Assembly (NCBI GenBank): GCA_027924645.1
Contig: BSBN01000763.1
Span: 6,820,001-6,884,000 of the forward strand
DNA: 64,000 nucleotides
DNA from: Cunninghamia lanceolata
Lineage: Eukaryota; Streptophyta; Pinopsida; Cupressales; Cupressaceae
Reading direction: 5' to 3'
Numbering within the stretch: position 1 is the stretch's first letter; each line of letters opens with the position of its first letter. Below are positions 54,480 through 64,000 of the stretch, one piece after another. Made by a program: the position numbers and the translations under genes. The notes beneath the pieces are model-generated. The model did not search any database. It worked only from the letters and a program-made list of their open reading frames with translations, and was not told the DNA's origin.

Positions 54480-55290
54480 CTCATCAAGAATGAGTTTAAT
54501 AACACTTGAGGGGAGGCCATCCATCCCCAACCATTTGGAATGACCAGCATTCACCTCCCAAAAATTGCCAAAAGGTCACCTACACCACCCCCTCCCTAAA
54601 AATATGACCCAATTTGACACCAAGATTCAAGGAATCTAACAAGCTAAGGGCATCAAAGATAATGTTTCTAACAGACCAACAAAGAGAATAGGACTTAGAA
54701 AGGTGATTGATGATATCAAGGGAGTCACGTTACACAAACAGATTTGAATTCCAAGTTCATTAGCCAAGTTTAAGCCGAGAAAGTAGAAAATGCTTTAGCA
54801 AAATGGTTGGACTAGGAACCAAGGATGACAAAGGAAGCTCCCACAACCCCCTCAAGTGGTCTCTGATTACCCCACCACCCCCAACAGGATTAGGGTTTCC
54901 CTTAGAGGCACCATTAAAGTTGAGCTTGAACCAAAGAGGGGGGCAAGACCACCTAACTTGATTTCTCTGAATCTTCTTTTTCTGTAAGGAAGGATCTAGG
55001 CTAATGTTAATACTCCAACACTTAGCCACTTGTTGATTGCTAAGAGAAACATAGCCTTCAATAGTAGAGGCATCTCAATCCTTAAGGGAAGCCATAAAAT
55101 TCTCCTCGATGACAAGACATATTTTAGCACCCATGTGAACAAAAGAGGATTTTTTGTTCTTGAAAATTTTGGAGATATGCTCTAACCAAATACCTCAAAG
55201 AGCATGAGGAAGAGAGAGAACACAGAGATTTTAGATAGGGATTAGAGAAAGAGGAGGACCATTGAGAAATAAGATCCTCAATCAAGATCA
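54480..55290 (-). pseudogene. LINE C-terminal region with RNase H-like domain
   Basis: On the minus strand, from 55290: a zinc-binding-like stretch (HALxGIWLEHISKIFKNKKS), then EGYVSLSNQQVAKCWSINI. From 54970: RWSCPPLWFKLNFNGASKGN, PNPVGGGGVIRDH, then LANELGIQICL, and near 54520 EVNAGHSKWLGMDGLPSS. This is the order of the RNase H domain at the end of plant LINE ORF2 (FNFDGASKGNPGPxGxGGVxRD; EANxxAD); here the first Asp is Asn. Broken by stops. The RT itself is not seen to the right. Confidence 0.65.
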
Positions 55291-55570
55291 GCTAAAACCA
55301 AGTAGAGTTGAATCTAGACAAAAGAAAATATCAAATATTCTAAGCAAAGTGGATGGAGAGGATCAAAGGAGGACAAAGGGATGCTTTGTACAAAGGACTT
55401 ACCCATCCCTTTGTAAGAGACCCATGTGATCTTGTGCATAATCCCATGCCTTTGTACATGTTAGAAGATGTGGGGTTTGAATGGGTTAGTGAATGATTTG
55501 GAATGTGCAAGCATGTGATTAAGATGATTAATTGGATTAGTCGACTCAATCAAAAGTGCACAAAATAAAT
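55291..55570. other. no gene
   Basis: Contains TTTGTACAAAGGACTTACCC and related words near 55385-55450 that pair loosely with each other; nothing coding. Confidence 0.4.
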
Positions 55571-55785
55571 AATTAAATAAATAGGAATATTTATTTAATT
55601 TTTGGATGGGGATAAGGATATTAGATAAATAAATATTTATCTAATGTTGGACTATGGAAAATGATTGATTAAATGATTAAATTTATTAAATTAATGCTAG
55701 AAGATGGTATAGATGAATAGTGCATGAATAGTGATTTAATAATAAAATATTATTTAATCACTGTTGGAAGGGCAATTGATCAATT
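55571..55785. repeat. array of AT-rich hairpins
   Basis: Perfect or nearly perfect stem-loops follow one another: AATTAAATAAATA/TATTTATTTAATT (55571-55600, 13 bp, loop GGAA); ATTAGATAAAT/ATTTATCTAAT (55620-55645, 11 bp, loop AAAT); AGTGATTTAATAATA/TATTATTTAATCACT (55730-55762, 14 of 15, loop AAA); palindrome AATTGATCAATT (55774-55785). Most are followed by a TTGGA- or TAGAAGATGG-like spacer. Stems differ but pairing is kept. Probably part of an LTR; not assigned. Confidence 0.8.
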
Positions 55786-58611
55786 AACTATCTAAATAGG
55801 TGTTTATCCAACTAATTGTGGAAGAAAGTGGTTTAGTGATGTCTTGATTGCGATGAATAGGGGTTAGACGATGAGTGGATGATTTTAGGTGTCTAAACAT
55901 ATTAATAATGTATTTTTGCAAGTTTTACTCATGACTTGTGTGTTTATAGGTTTGGAGATGTGACTACCAAAATATGAAAAATAGTGAGGCACCATCCTTA
56001 CCTCATATCCTTGAATTTGTCTGCTTATTTCATTTACTACTTTCATTACTTTAGCATGCATGATTCATGTAGCTCACATGCATGCCAAAGCGAGGGAAAA
56101 ACTTAGAGGAGAAAAGTGCATACCTTGCCTTTCTACTCTTTTGTTTTACACTCACATTTGGTCTTGTCATAAATATATTGTCCTTATGCTTAATTTGTCT
56201 TATTTTATGTGCAAGCTGACTCTAATCTTGAACCTAGCCTTTATTATACTCAATCCATCACTGTAGAACAAAATTAGTCCATCTCTACATATTTTTGGCA
56301 CCTTAGACTAGACTGTAGGTGTGAACATGTCTTCTATATAGGAGTGCCCATGCAATTTAGTCCTAATTCATAATCAATTTCCCACTTTTTTGAGTTAAGC
56401 CTTCTAGATAATACGAGCATGTTACACATCAACTTGCATGCTAAATATCTTGGAATTAAGGACAAACCCTAGGTCATTAGTTGATCATCAAAGCATTGGA
56501 TTTTATTTACATTGCATCATACAAAGACTACGAGCTTGCATCAACACCTATGTAAACAAATACTACACTATCGATTTGTCATCTAAGCATCTTGCATTTC
56601 TAGCTTAGCATATATTTGGTCTTGTTCATCTGCAACATAGATTAACTAGTTACCAAGTAAGTTTCATACAACCCCTTTAAACACTAATAGTCTCCTAAGG
56701 TGCCTTTTAACACCACAAATCTTCATATACACATACACATAAGTACTGAAGAGTATGAGAATACAAGAAAAAAATGTACGAAGAGGACAAGTTTGTGGGC
56801 ACAACCCAATCCACAAGCAAGTAATAATGTATACAGTGCTAATTGTAAGGCTCACAAGCATTTGTGCCTTTCTCTTCATCTTGTTTTGGCATATTGGAGT
56901 TATATGATACTATTATGCTATTTTTGAATTGTGATTGATGATCGCTTGTGGATAGCAACACACTATTCTAGATACTCGATATGTATATTTAGATCTATAA
57001 GACACACACACATATGTATGTGTGTATGTATATTTTATATGTATTGGTGTTTCAACTTCACTATTTTCATTAACTAATATGCTCGTCGGGTAAATTCAGT
57101 TTCTTTGGTGTTATTCTTTTAAATGATTAATTTTATGTTGGTCGTACTACTTGAATGGATGATTTAATTGGAATGTGTTTATTATTTTATTGAGTAATTG
57201 TAGATCATTTGTGTCGGCTATTGTTATGTATTGGGCAGATGCGTGTAATGTTTGATTGAGTGTGCAGGAAATTTATAAGGTGTTTGACCAATGGTTGGTA
57301 TGTGGAGAGCGTTGACTTGGATTTCACTCAGCCATCTCACCTTACTTAGTCTGTGTGATGTCGAAGCCTATGAGACCATATCCGAATCAACCACAATTTT
57401 GGATCCCCTTTGTTAGACCTGTGAATGTGTCTTCTTGGGTGATTTTAATTGTCTTTTATGCTTTTGCATGGTATGTGCAAAAGATTTAAACAGTCTTTGT
57501 AAAATATTAATTATACTATTAGTTATTAGAAAAGAGAAAAGTATTTGAATTATAAAATATGTTAGTAGATTAATTGGAAAGAGGAAGGAAATGGATTAGT
57601 CAATGTTATTTGGAAATAATACATTTGTGTGAAAAACATTTTTAATTAAATTGTTAGTGAATTGAGAAAATATAATTATTTGTAAAGTTATAAATATCTT
57701 ATTTTAGATATTAGCTTAAAGTGGAAAGTGCAATGTGAAAAGGGAAAAGGGCTTACGAATATTTTATTTCTTAGGTTTAGGTTTATATTGAAAAAGGTAT
57801 GTTATTTTTCATTCATCAGGCTGTGTTAGAAAAGAGAGGAGAAATAAGAAAAATAATATATTTTCAAACCCTTCCTTGTGAATTTGAATTGTTATTGTTT
57901 AGAGATTGTTTTGGTGGATTGAATTGCTTGTGGAGGAAAAAATATTCATTTTGGGATTACTATTAGATTCATTGAGGTAACTTTTAATTTTGTTTGTTAT
58001 AAGATTTTATTTTTAAATTTTAAATCTTAGGAAAAATATTTTGTGAAAGTTAATTTCCTACCAAATCATGGCAATTTTTTTAGAACTATTGTGTGATTAT
58101 GAAAGTGTGTTGTTGGGTAGATTTAGACCAAGAGGGTATTCTTAGAATTTTGTTTTAATGCATTTTTTATTTTTTTTGAAAATTAGTGAAATTGCTCTCA
58201 AAACCCTATCAAAATTCCTTAAAAATTGTGCGTGTTTGAAAAAGTGTGATTTTGGGTTGATTTAGAGCATTAGGGTATTTTTAGAATCTCTATTTTTTAT
58301 TTTTTCAAAAATTTAGAAAAAAAATGAAGAAAATTTGGGAAGGTAGCTTCAAGATCCATTAATGGTAGAACTTGGATATTTCTTGAAAATATAGTATTTT
58401 TATTATTTGAAATTTAGAATTTCTGAAGTGTTTTTATTTTGTGGAATCATGTATTCTTCCATGGAAATAAATTTGTGTGTGCATTGGAAAGTGTGTTTGC
58501 TTGGAAAATTGAATCTTGTCTATCCTCGGGCTCTTTGAATAAGAGTTGACCTTTGGATTGTTTGGGACTAGGGGATAATTGTAGGAGGCTTGGGGTAGAT
58601 ACTTTTTACCC
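55786..58611. other. non-coding AT-rich DNA
   Basis: No coding frame with a domain. A near-palindrome ACACACATATGTATGTGTGT lies at about 57004-57024. Likely repeat remains. Confidence 0.45.
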
Positions 58612-58840
58612 AAGCTCTTGGGAAGAGATTTGGAGGCAACGTGCTAAAGAAGCCTTGCTCAGATGAGTAATAAAAAGTGCCTTAAATTATCCAAACTCTT
58701 CGGAAGAGATTTAGAGGCAATGTGCCAAAGAAGCCTTGCTTAAAATGAGTAATAAGAGTGTCAAAACCACCAGATTCTTGGGAAGAGATTTGGATGCAAA
58801 GAGTTGAAGAATCCTTGCTTAAAATTTATTAATGTCAATC
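58612..58840 (+). repeat. three tandem copies of an 81-base unit
   Basis: GGAAGAGATTTGGAGGCAA, then AAAGAAGCCTTGCT and GAGTAATAA, recur from 58612, 58693 and about 58773 (the third copy more diverged and ending early). Confidence 0.88.
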
Positions 58841-60099
58841 TTGAATCTAAAAACTTACATTAAATAACTATGTTATGAAAGATTGGATGAGTGAAGTGCA
58901 TTAAAGAAGTGCCACACTACCTTTTTGAGAAGCATACACGGCGTGGATACTTACTTGAGACCTTTGTGGTCTATTTACTTTCTAGCTTGGTTATGGAGAA
59001 CCAAGGGGAGGTCCACTCCATTGCTTTAGCTACCCTCGTCTCATCCTTATTGATTGGGTTGTTCATATCCAATCGTGTGTTGAGAAAAGCCATGTTGTAA
59101 ATGTGTGTGTGAAGCCAACCTTGTGTGACTCTTGTATGAGTGTTAGTGTTGTTCTTGAGGCTCTTTATTTGTGAGTGAGCTTGGGCCTTGATAGTGGTCT
59201 ATCCATGATCTTCTACTCCATAGCTTAGGGGCTGCCCAAAGTGGCATAGACCTCTATTATGCTCGATGATGGCAATATGGTTGGGAGGTGGGTATCATTC
59301 TCTATTGGTCCATTCTTGAAGACCTCTTGGGAGCTAGAAGAGTTCCTTATTCAACATTTCATGTTGTAATTATGTTTTGGTTTGTGATTATTGGAACACC
59401 TTGGTTATGGCTCGTCATTAATGTAATATTATTCTTTGTATCATTTATATATTAGAGTGTGATCCTTTTATGTTCGGGAAGTAGCCTTTATCCTGTAAGC
59501 ATGTTATGTTTTCATTTGGTTGGAATTTGATCCTTATTTTGGAAGGAAATTATCATGTTGTAATATTTATTCTATGTGTAGAAATGAATAAATTGGGACG
59601 TTGGAGTCCTCTTTTGTATATTCTAAGATTTCTTTATGTTTCATTTATGTGTTGGCTTGTATTGTGCCCACATAATGGTGAGAGTTCTATTATTGCTTTT
59701 GGCCTCGTCTTAATGTTGGTGTCAAACGAGCATGGCATTTTGTATTGTTTTCTTATGTTAGCTTTGTAATTTTACTTCCTCAAGTTTTGGAAGCGGGATT
59801 CACTTACCACCTTGTTATTTGGGAACCATGTGTTTTAGGAGGCTCTTGAGTGTCCATGTTAGAGCCCATGATCCCTTGAATGTTTATCCTGAATTGTTTC
59901 TAAACAACTTATAAATCAAGGAAGTTATGCCTCGTTGAGTGCAAAAATGAGTTTGCTAGTTTTTATGCCTTAGTGTTCTTCTCTTCTTTGTTTTTGCAAG
60001 TTAGAAAAATAGTCTAAAATGTATTTAAAATGGGTTTAGCATTTCGAAATACTAGTTGTAGTCGGTCCCTGAAACCCAAAGTGCAAGAGGCTTAGAGTT
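58841..60099. other. no gene
   Basis: Short open frames (58891-59100, 59506-59769) have no domain; the second is rich in Leu, Phe and Val but in AT-rich DNA, so I do not call a membrane protein. Confidence 0.4.
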
Positions 60100-60420
60100 T
60101 GAAATCCTATATCATATTGCACTGTGCAGGTTGTAATTAACTTTCGAATTCCAAGGTCGTTGGTAGTTTAGAGTTTGGAGTTCATTTGCATATTATAGAT
60201 GTGCAAACTACAAATAGTTTCTGAAGTCTAATTTTTTTTGAGTTGGGAACCAGAGATATTTTTTGCATTGTAGATGTGCAACTACAATTTTTTTTTGGAA
60301 CCCAAAGTCGTACTAGGGTCAGATTCTGGGGCTAGTTTATCTTGTTGCATAGTGTGGTATGCAATTGGAACCTGAAGCCCAAGGGATGCAATATGCAATT
60401 ACAACTCGAAACTTGAACCT
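60100..60420. repeat. degenerate tandem repeats of about 75-80 bases
   Basis: Variants of TTGCATAxTxTAGATGTGCAAxTACAA followed by a TGGAACCxGAAGTC-like phrase recur near 60115, 60190, 60265, 60345 and 60388. Identity is low and the period is uneven. Confidence 0.45.
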
Positions 60421-61394
60421 GAGCTAGTGTTACAAGTTGCAAGTTGCTTCTCATTTCTAAAACTTGGCCCTTGTGCAAGTTCTTCCTAAAATCCAAACTT
60501 TGTCATTTTTATTTTTTTTATTTTTTGAACCTTCGAGATATCTAAAGGGTGGTCTAGTAGAGATGTAAGTTTTTTTATGACCTCAGAGATATCATCATTC
60601 CTCCATGTCTCATTTTCTGTATCAACCATGGTGTTTTGTCCTATGGTGCTTTTAAGTCTTCTACTTGTGTAACCTTGCATTATGCATTCGTGTGCATGCC
60701 AAGTGTGTCATCGCGGGTTGTTATGACACCTTGGATATGAAAGCATGTTGTGTGGTTGCTTAAAACTACTTTTGTATCACAAAAAAATGTCTGTCTAGTG
60801 TTTGTTTGGCTAATATCCTAGTGTAAAAGCTGAGACATTACACTATTTCAATAATAAAATTTAGAACAATTGTCAATCACAATCTATATAACTAGAAATC
60901 GCACCTTGGTGTGCAATGGGTATGCTGAATAGTTGTGGAAGTTCAATTGCCATGCATTCAAGTGAATTATGATTGTCTTGTATCTCTATGGCCTATGTTA
61001 TTATGTAGATGTTGGAAGAGAGTATCTTAGGTTGTCAAGAGATTTGTGGTATTTTATAAACCCCATGAACCAAAACTTGTGATCATCCACAGTTACCACT
61101 TGAATATGCTTTTTTACAAGATCATCTCTATTGCCTGATTGTTCCATAGCCTTAACCTTTGCCATGAGTATCACCACGTGCATACAACATAAGTGAGAAT
61201 TCTTCTGCTAGTCAATCTTGGCATTTGAATTGATACATGTGGGTAGTGAATGTTTTCAAATATGCAAGTGCTATTCATTCTAAGGTGCTAATAGTTGGAA
61301 ATTTCTATTTGAAAAGTTATCCTTGTACAAATGAAGGTATAGGGTATAATGAATGGGCATTGATTATTTGAATAATCTTGCATCATTGTAGTAA

Positions 61395-62450
61395 AGTGCA
61401 TGCTATATTTGGATCCTTGGCATGGAACGAATGATTGAAAGTCACTCTCTTTTTTCTTTATCGTTGGGTCCTTGACACAAGAAGAACCATTTCATGAGGC
61501 TCTAGTGGAGCTAGTTGATATGGACCAACCTATACCAAGCTCCATTTTTTACATTGTAAAATTACCATACCTTGATCTTTAATGTAGGGTTTTCCATTAG
61601 AATGCTTGACTGTAGCCCCAAGTATATCACACAACAAAACATTTTATGGCAAATGATTTTATGTTTTAGGAAATGTCTCTTCAATTGTCATGGGTGGTAA
61701 AGGTAAAATTTTAAAATAACTATAAGCATGGCCACCACCTACATCATATTCATTTGCCATCTAGCCTACCATCATACATCCTCTCATGGGGATGTCACAT
61801 GATACAAAGATCAATCGAATTTCGTAAAAGGAACATGACATAGAATGCACATCATGAAGTATGTTACTTCGAACTTAATGCAAATCTATGAAATATTCTC
61901 TTTAAAAGTATTTTTATTCAATATTGTTTCTCCCTTAGTGCATAGATACATTCGTGAGGCAATCCAATTTATTTCGTCATATTTTAGATTGAGTTAATAG
62001 GTGGCAAAAGGAGTGGGCTACCTTGCACGACACACTGCTTATAAATGAGAAATAATGTAGGGTTTTCCATTGGAATGCTTGACTATAGCCCTAATTCTAT
62101 CACACAATGAAACACTTTTCACCACTATGTTAATGCAATTATGCTTAATTTTGTAATCCCATGATGGGAAATGATTTTGTGTTTTAGGAAATGTCTCTTC
62201 AATTGTCTTGGGTGGTAAAGGTTAAACCTAAAATAATTATTCATAGGAAGGTTATGAATGTAGCCATGTTTCCTACTTGAAATTGAAAAGTACTTTGAAT
62301 CCACAAATTTTAGTTCAACACCATACATAAATAAGGATATGGTTTGTCATGCACCCTTTGGCATACTATACACATATTCAAAGTAAAAGTATGGCAAACC
62401 TTGGTCAAACTTTATAAGCTTCCACTGTTGACCCATAAGGTGATAATGAA
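61395..62450 (-). pseudogene. DRM2: DRM2-like DNA methyltransferase pseudogene
   Basis: On the minus strand: LPYFYFEYVYSMPKGA-stop-QTISLFMYGVELKFVDSK, YFSISSRKHGYIHNLPMNNY, then after a one-base shift near 62217 PPKTIEETFPKTQNHFPSWD and VSLCDRIRAIVKHSNGKPYI. These match the start of the methyltransferase region of plant DRM proteins (PPFFYYENVA..PKGVW; EFVDSKY; KRGYIHNLP; PPxTIxEAFP). A second, shorter copy follows at 61722-61582 and leads into ILQCKKWSLV, APLEPHEM and a decayed NSFxVDTVAYHL-like end near 61400. DRM enzymes carry out RNA-directed DNA methylation in the nucleus. The catalytic block (GGSPCNN) is not recognised. Stops and shifts mark it as dead. Confidence 0.75.
61582..62242 (-). 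repeat. internal duplication within the DRM pseudogene
   Basis: 61582-61722 and about 62050-62242 are direct copies: both have GTAGGGTTTTCCATT, GAATGCTTGACT, TATCACACAA and TAGGAAATGTCTCTTCAATT. The left copy lacks about 50 bases present in the right one. Spacing about 468-520 bases. Confidence 0.88.
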
Positions 62451-62653
62451 CTCTAAATCTAACCAATACTTTAACATGATGTGGTAAAAGAAAATTTATG
62501 TCCTTTATTTATATAGATAGACTTTTTGAAGACATACCTTCTTTGATATTTATCTTTTGAAATGTTTTCTTCTGATTGGTTTCATCGTAAACCTTTTCTA
62601 AATCTAAGTGCTTTCTTTTATGAAATTTGATTTTATGCATATTCTCCAAGCTT

Positions 62654-63025
62654 TCATTCAATCCTTGCCAGTTGACTCACTACTACATGAAAATAATTTA
62701 AATGTTTGTTTACAAAGTTTCCTTCACACATCTTTAAAGAATACATAATTCTTTTCAAAAATAACCTATTTACAAGACACTTAGTTTGATATAATGCAAT
62801 ATTTTTTTCCCATAAACTCTTAGCAATATTTGTAACTAAAACATTCATCAAGATTGAATTACAAATACACAACCTAATAGTAGATCTATCTCTTCTATCC
62901 AACTTGTCCCATTCATCTTGATCCATTGATGATGGTAGAAAATTGAGTGTAACAATTATTATGATCCACTCATCTCTCTCCACTAAAAGATCTTCAATCT
63001 TCAATTTCCACAACTCAATGTTCTA
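62654..63025 (-). pseudogene. copia-type gag fragment
   Basis: On the minus strand ELWKLKIEDLLVERDEWII, then WDKLDRRDRSTIRLCICNSI, TNIAKSLWEKNIALYQTKCL, VNRLFLKRIMYSLKMCEGNF, VNKHLNYFHVVVSQLARIE-stop. This is the copia gag core (WK..MEDLL; DR.A.STIRLCL; LW..L...Y..KSLVN.LFL...LYSL.M.EG). Open for 119 codons. It ends at 62654 and no protease or RT follows, so it is a fragment beside the DRM pseudogene. Confidence 0.8.
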
Positions 63026-63039
63026 CCTACAGAATTCAC

Positions 63040-63180
63040 ACACTTCCTCTCTCTGAGATCTCTCTCTCCCTATGTTTCTGTCCCTTCTCTTTCTCTCTAC
63101 CTCTCTGTTTTTCTCTATCTCTTTCTCTCTTCCCACCTTTGTCTCTCTACCTCTCTTCTCTTTATTTATTTTTTCTATTT
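63040..63180 (+). repeat. CT-rich simple sequence
   Basis: Imperfect (CT)n and TCTCTC runs with no coding value. Confidence 0.85.
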
Positions 63181-63359
63181 ATAGAAACAATATTATTGTA
63201 TCTAATTTTATAGAATTTTTAATAAAAATATTCAAACAATATTGTCTTGAATACAATTCATATAAAGAATATTATTGTGATGTTTTTATTCAAAATAAAC
63301 AATAAACTAGAATTACAAATCATAAGTCATATACTTGTAATGGTAAAATTTACATATCC

Positions 63360-63570
63360 TTATGATTTATTAAGAGAGGGAGATTGAGAGAGAGGAATAT
63401 ATATATATAAAGAGTAGGAGAGAAAAATAGAGGTAAGAGATATAGAGGGAAAGAGATATGGACAAAATAAATAAGAGAGAGAGGGGGGAGAAAAATCTAG
63501 AGAAGAGAGAGAGTGATAGAGGAAGAGAGAATAATAGAGAGGGAAATCTCTCTCTCTCTCTCTCTCTCTT

Positions 63571-63655
<85 letters not shown>
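63360..63655 (+). repeat. compound microsatellite (CT)n-(TA)n-(GA)n
   Basis: GA-rich DNA from 63374, then pure CT (about 63547-63569), TA (about 63574-63602) and GA (about 63603-63654). Because CT and GA runs are complementary, the last three blocks can fold into one long hairpin with the TA run in the middle. The open frames on both strands are products of the repeat. Confidence 0.95.
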
Positions 63656-63656
<1 letters not shown>

Positions 63657-64000
63657 CAACTAGTTATTTCGCACCAACAATCTAAAGATGACATGTACAA
63701 AATGAAAGTTGAACATTATTATGTCAAGTTACACTTGAATACATTGCAAGCCTTACATAATTCACAATTCATGGAAATTCATAGAAAACAAAGGAATGCC
63801 TCCCATCTAGCTCATCACTTGTGTTCCTATTGTTTCCTATTAGCTTATTATAGGAGTTTCCACCTATTATCCTCCAATTGAATTAATCATTTCATCAATT
63901 CTTTATTTTGTCAAATTCTGCACATCTTCCACCTCAATCAATTTACCCTTTTGATATGTTTTTTCCATCCAACTTTTGAGGGTAATCTTGTTTTCTTTAC
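63656..64000. other. no feature seen
   Basis: AT-rich non-coding end of the window. Confidence 0.4.

Noticed and set aside
59506..59769. Plus-strand frame of 87 hydrophobic residues
   Set aside because: Hydrophobicity follows from T-rich DNA; no family signature or flanking gene signals.
60486..60680. Minus-strand frame with NETWRNDDISEVIKKLTSLLD
   Set aside because: It looks like the start of a gag protein but nothing follows in frame and no family can be fixed.
57245..60842. TGTAATGT at the left and ACATTACA at the right as ends of a giant LTR
   Set aside because: No target-site duplication and no second copy; an 8-base match is weak over 3.6 kb.
61001..61183. Minus-strand frame of 60 codons after the DRM pseudogene (HIQVVTVDDHKFWFMGF)
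   Set aside because: It might continue the DRM gene, but I could not match it to a DRM motif, so it is not included in that feature.
63360..63685. Open frames of 99 and 75 codons
   Set aside because: Both are translations of the CT/TA/GA microsatellite.

Overview
The window reads as nuclear DNA of a seed plant with a very repeat-rich genome. A conifer or other gymnosperm is my inference, from gene sparsity, nested LTR elements, decayed LINEs and long AT-rich non-coding stretches; nothing in the sequence fixes the species. It is AT-rich, almost every long reading frame is transposon-derived, and most frames are broken by stops. I see one plausibly intact host coding exon (39227-39430, minus, COA3-like) and one recognisable decayed host gene (about 61395-62450, minus, DRM-type DNA methyltransferase).

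Layout. (1) 227-3305 and 20626-21028 (minus) are pieces of one transposase-like gene, split by three insertions: a decayed copia-type LTR (721-1578), a LINE tail fragment (1645-2224) and a 17.3-kb Ty3/gypsy element of the Athila/Tat type (3306-20620, TSD CTACA). (2) The gypsy element has two LTRs, a tRNA-Asp-type primer site, degenerate gag, protease, RT-RNase H and integrase, then a row of four bulged hairpins just after pol, then an extra coiled-coil reading frame. That last frame is split by a 5.06-kb Ty1/copia element (12662-17724, TSD TAGAG). (3) 21.0-28.0 kb holds a second, very decayed gypsy pol, duplicated blocks and tandem repeats. (4) 27974-30395 is a LINE-like element with an ORF1 and a LINE 3' tail but no reverse transcriptase, itself interrupted by a DNA-transposon-like insertion. 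(5) 30.4-38.7 kb holds a gypsy gag (minus), a LINE RT C-terminus (minus), a foldback element and a possible SINE. (6) 39-52 kb is mostly non-coding around the COA3-like exon, with tandem repeats, a possible hAT fragment and LTR-like DNA. (7) 52.6-55.3 kb (minus) has LINE RNase H, a separate coiled-coil frame and a LINE-type tail. (8) 55.5-64 kb holds an array of AT-rich hairpins, tandem repeats, the DRM pseudogene, a copia gag and a large compound microsatellite.

How it fits together: the parts record successive insertion and decay. Many in-frame stops fit C-to-T or G-to-A change (CAG/CAA to TAG/TAA, TGG to TAG), and all four CCGG sites of the gypsy 5' LTR are altered in its 3' LTR. Both fit mutation of methylated cytosine in silenced elements. 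The least ordinary structures are the hairpin rows at 10636-10808 and 55571-55785, whose stems differ in sequence but keep pairing, and the LINE-like elements with ORF1 but no RT.
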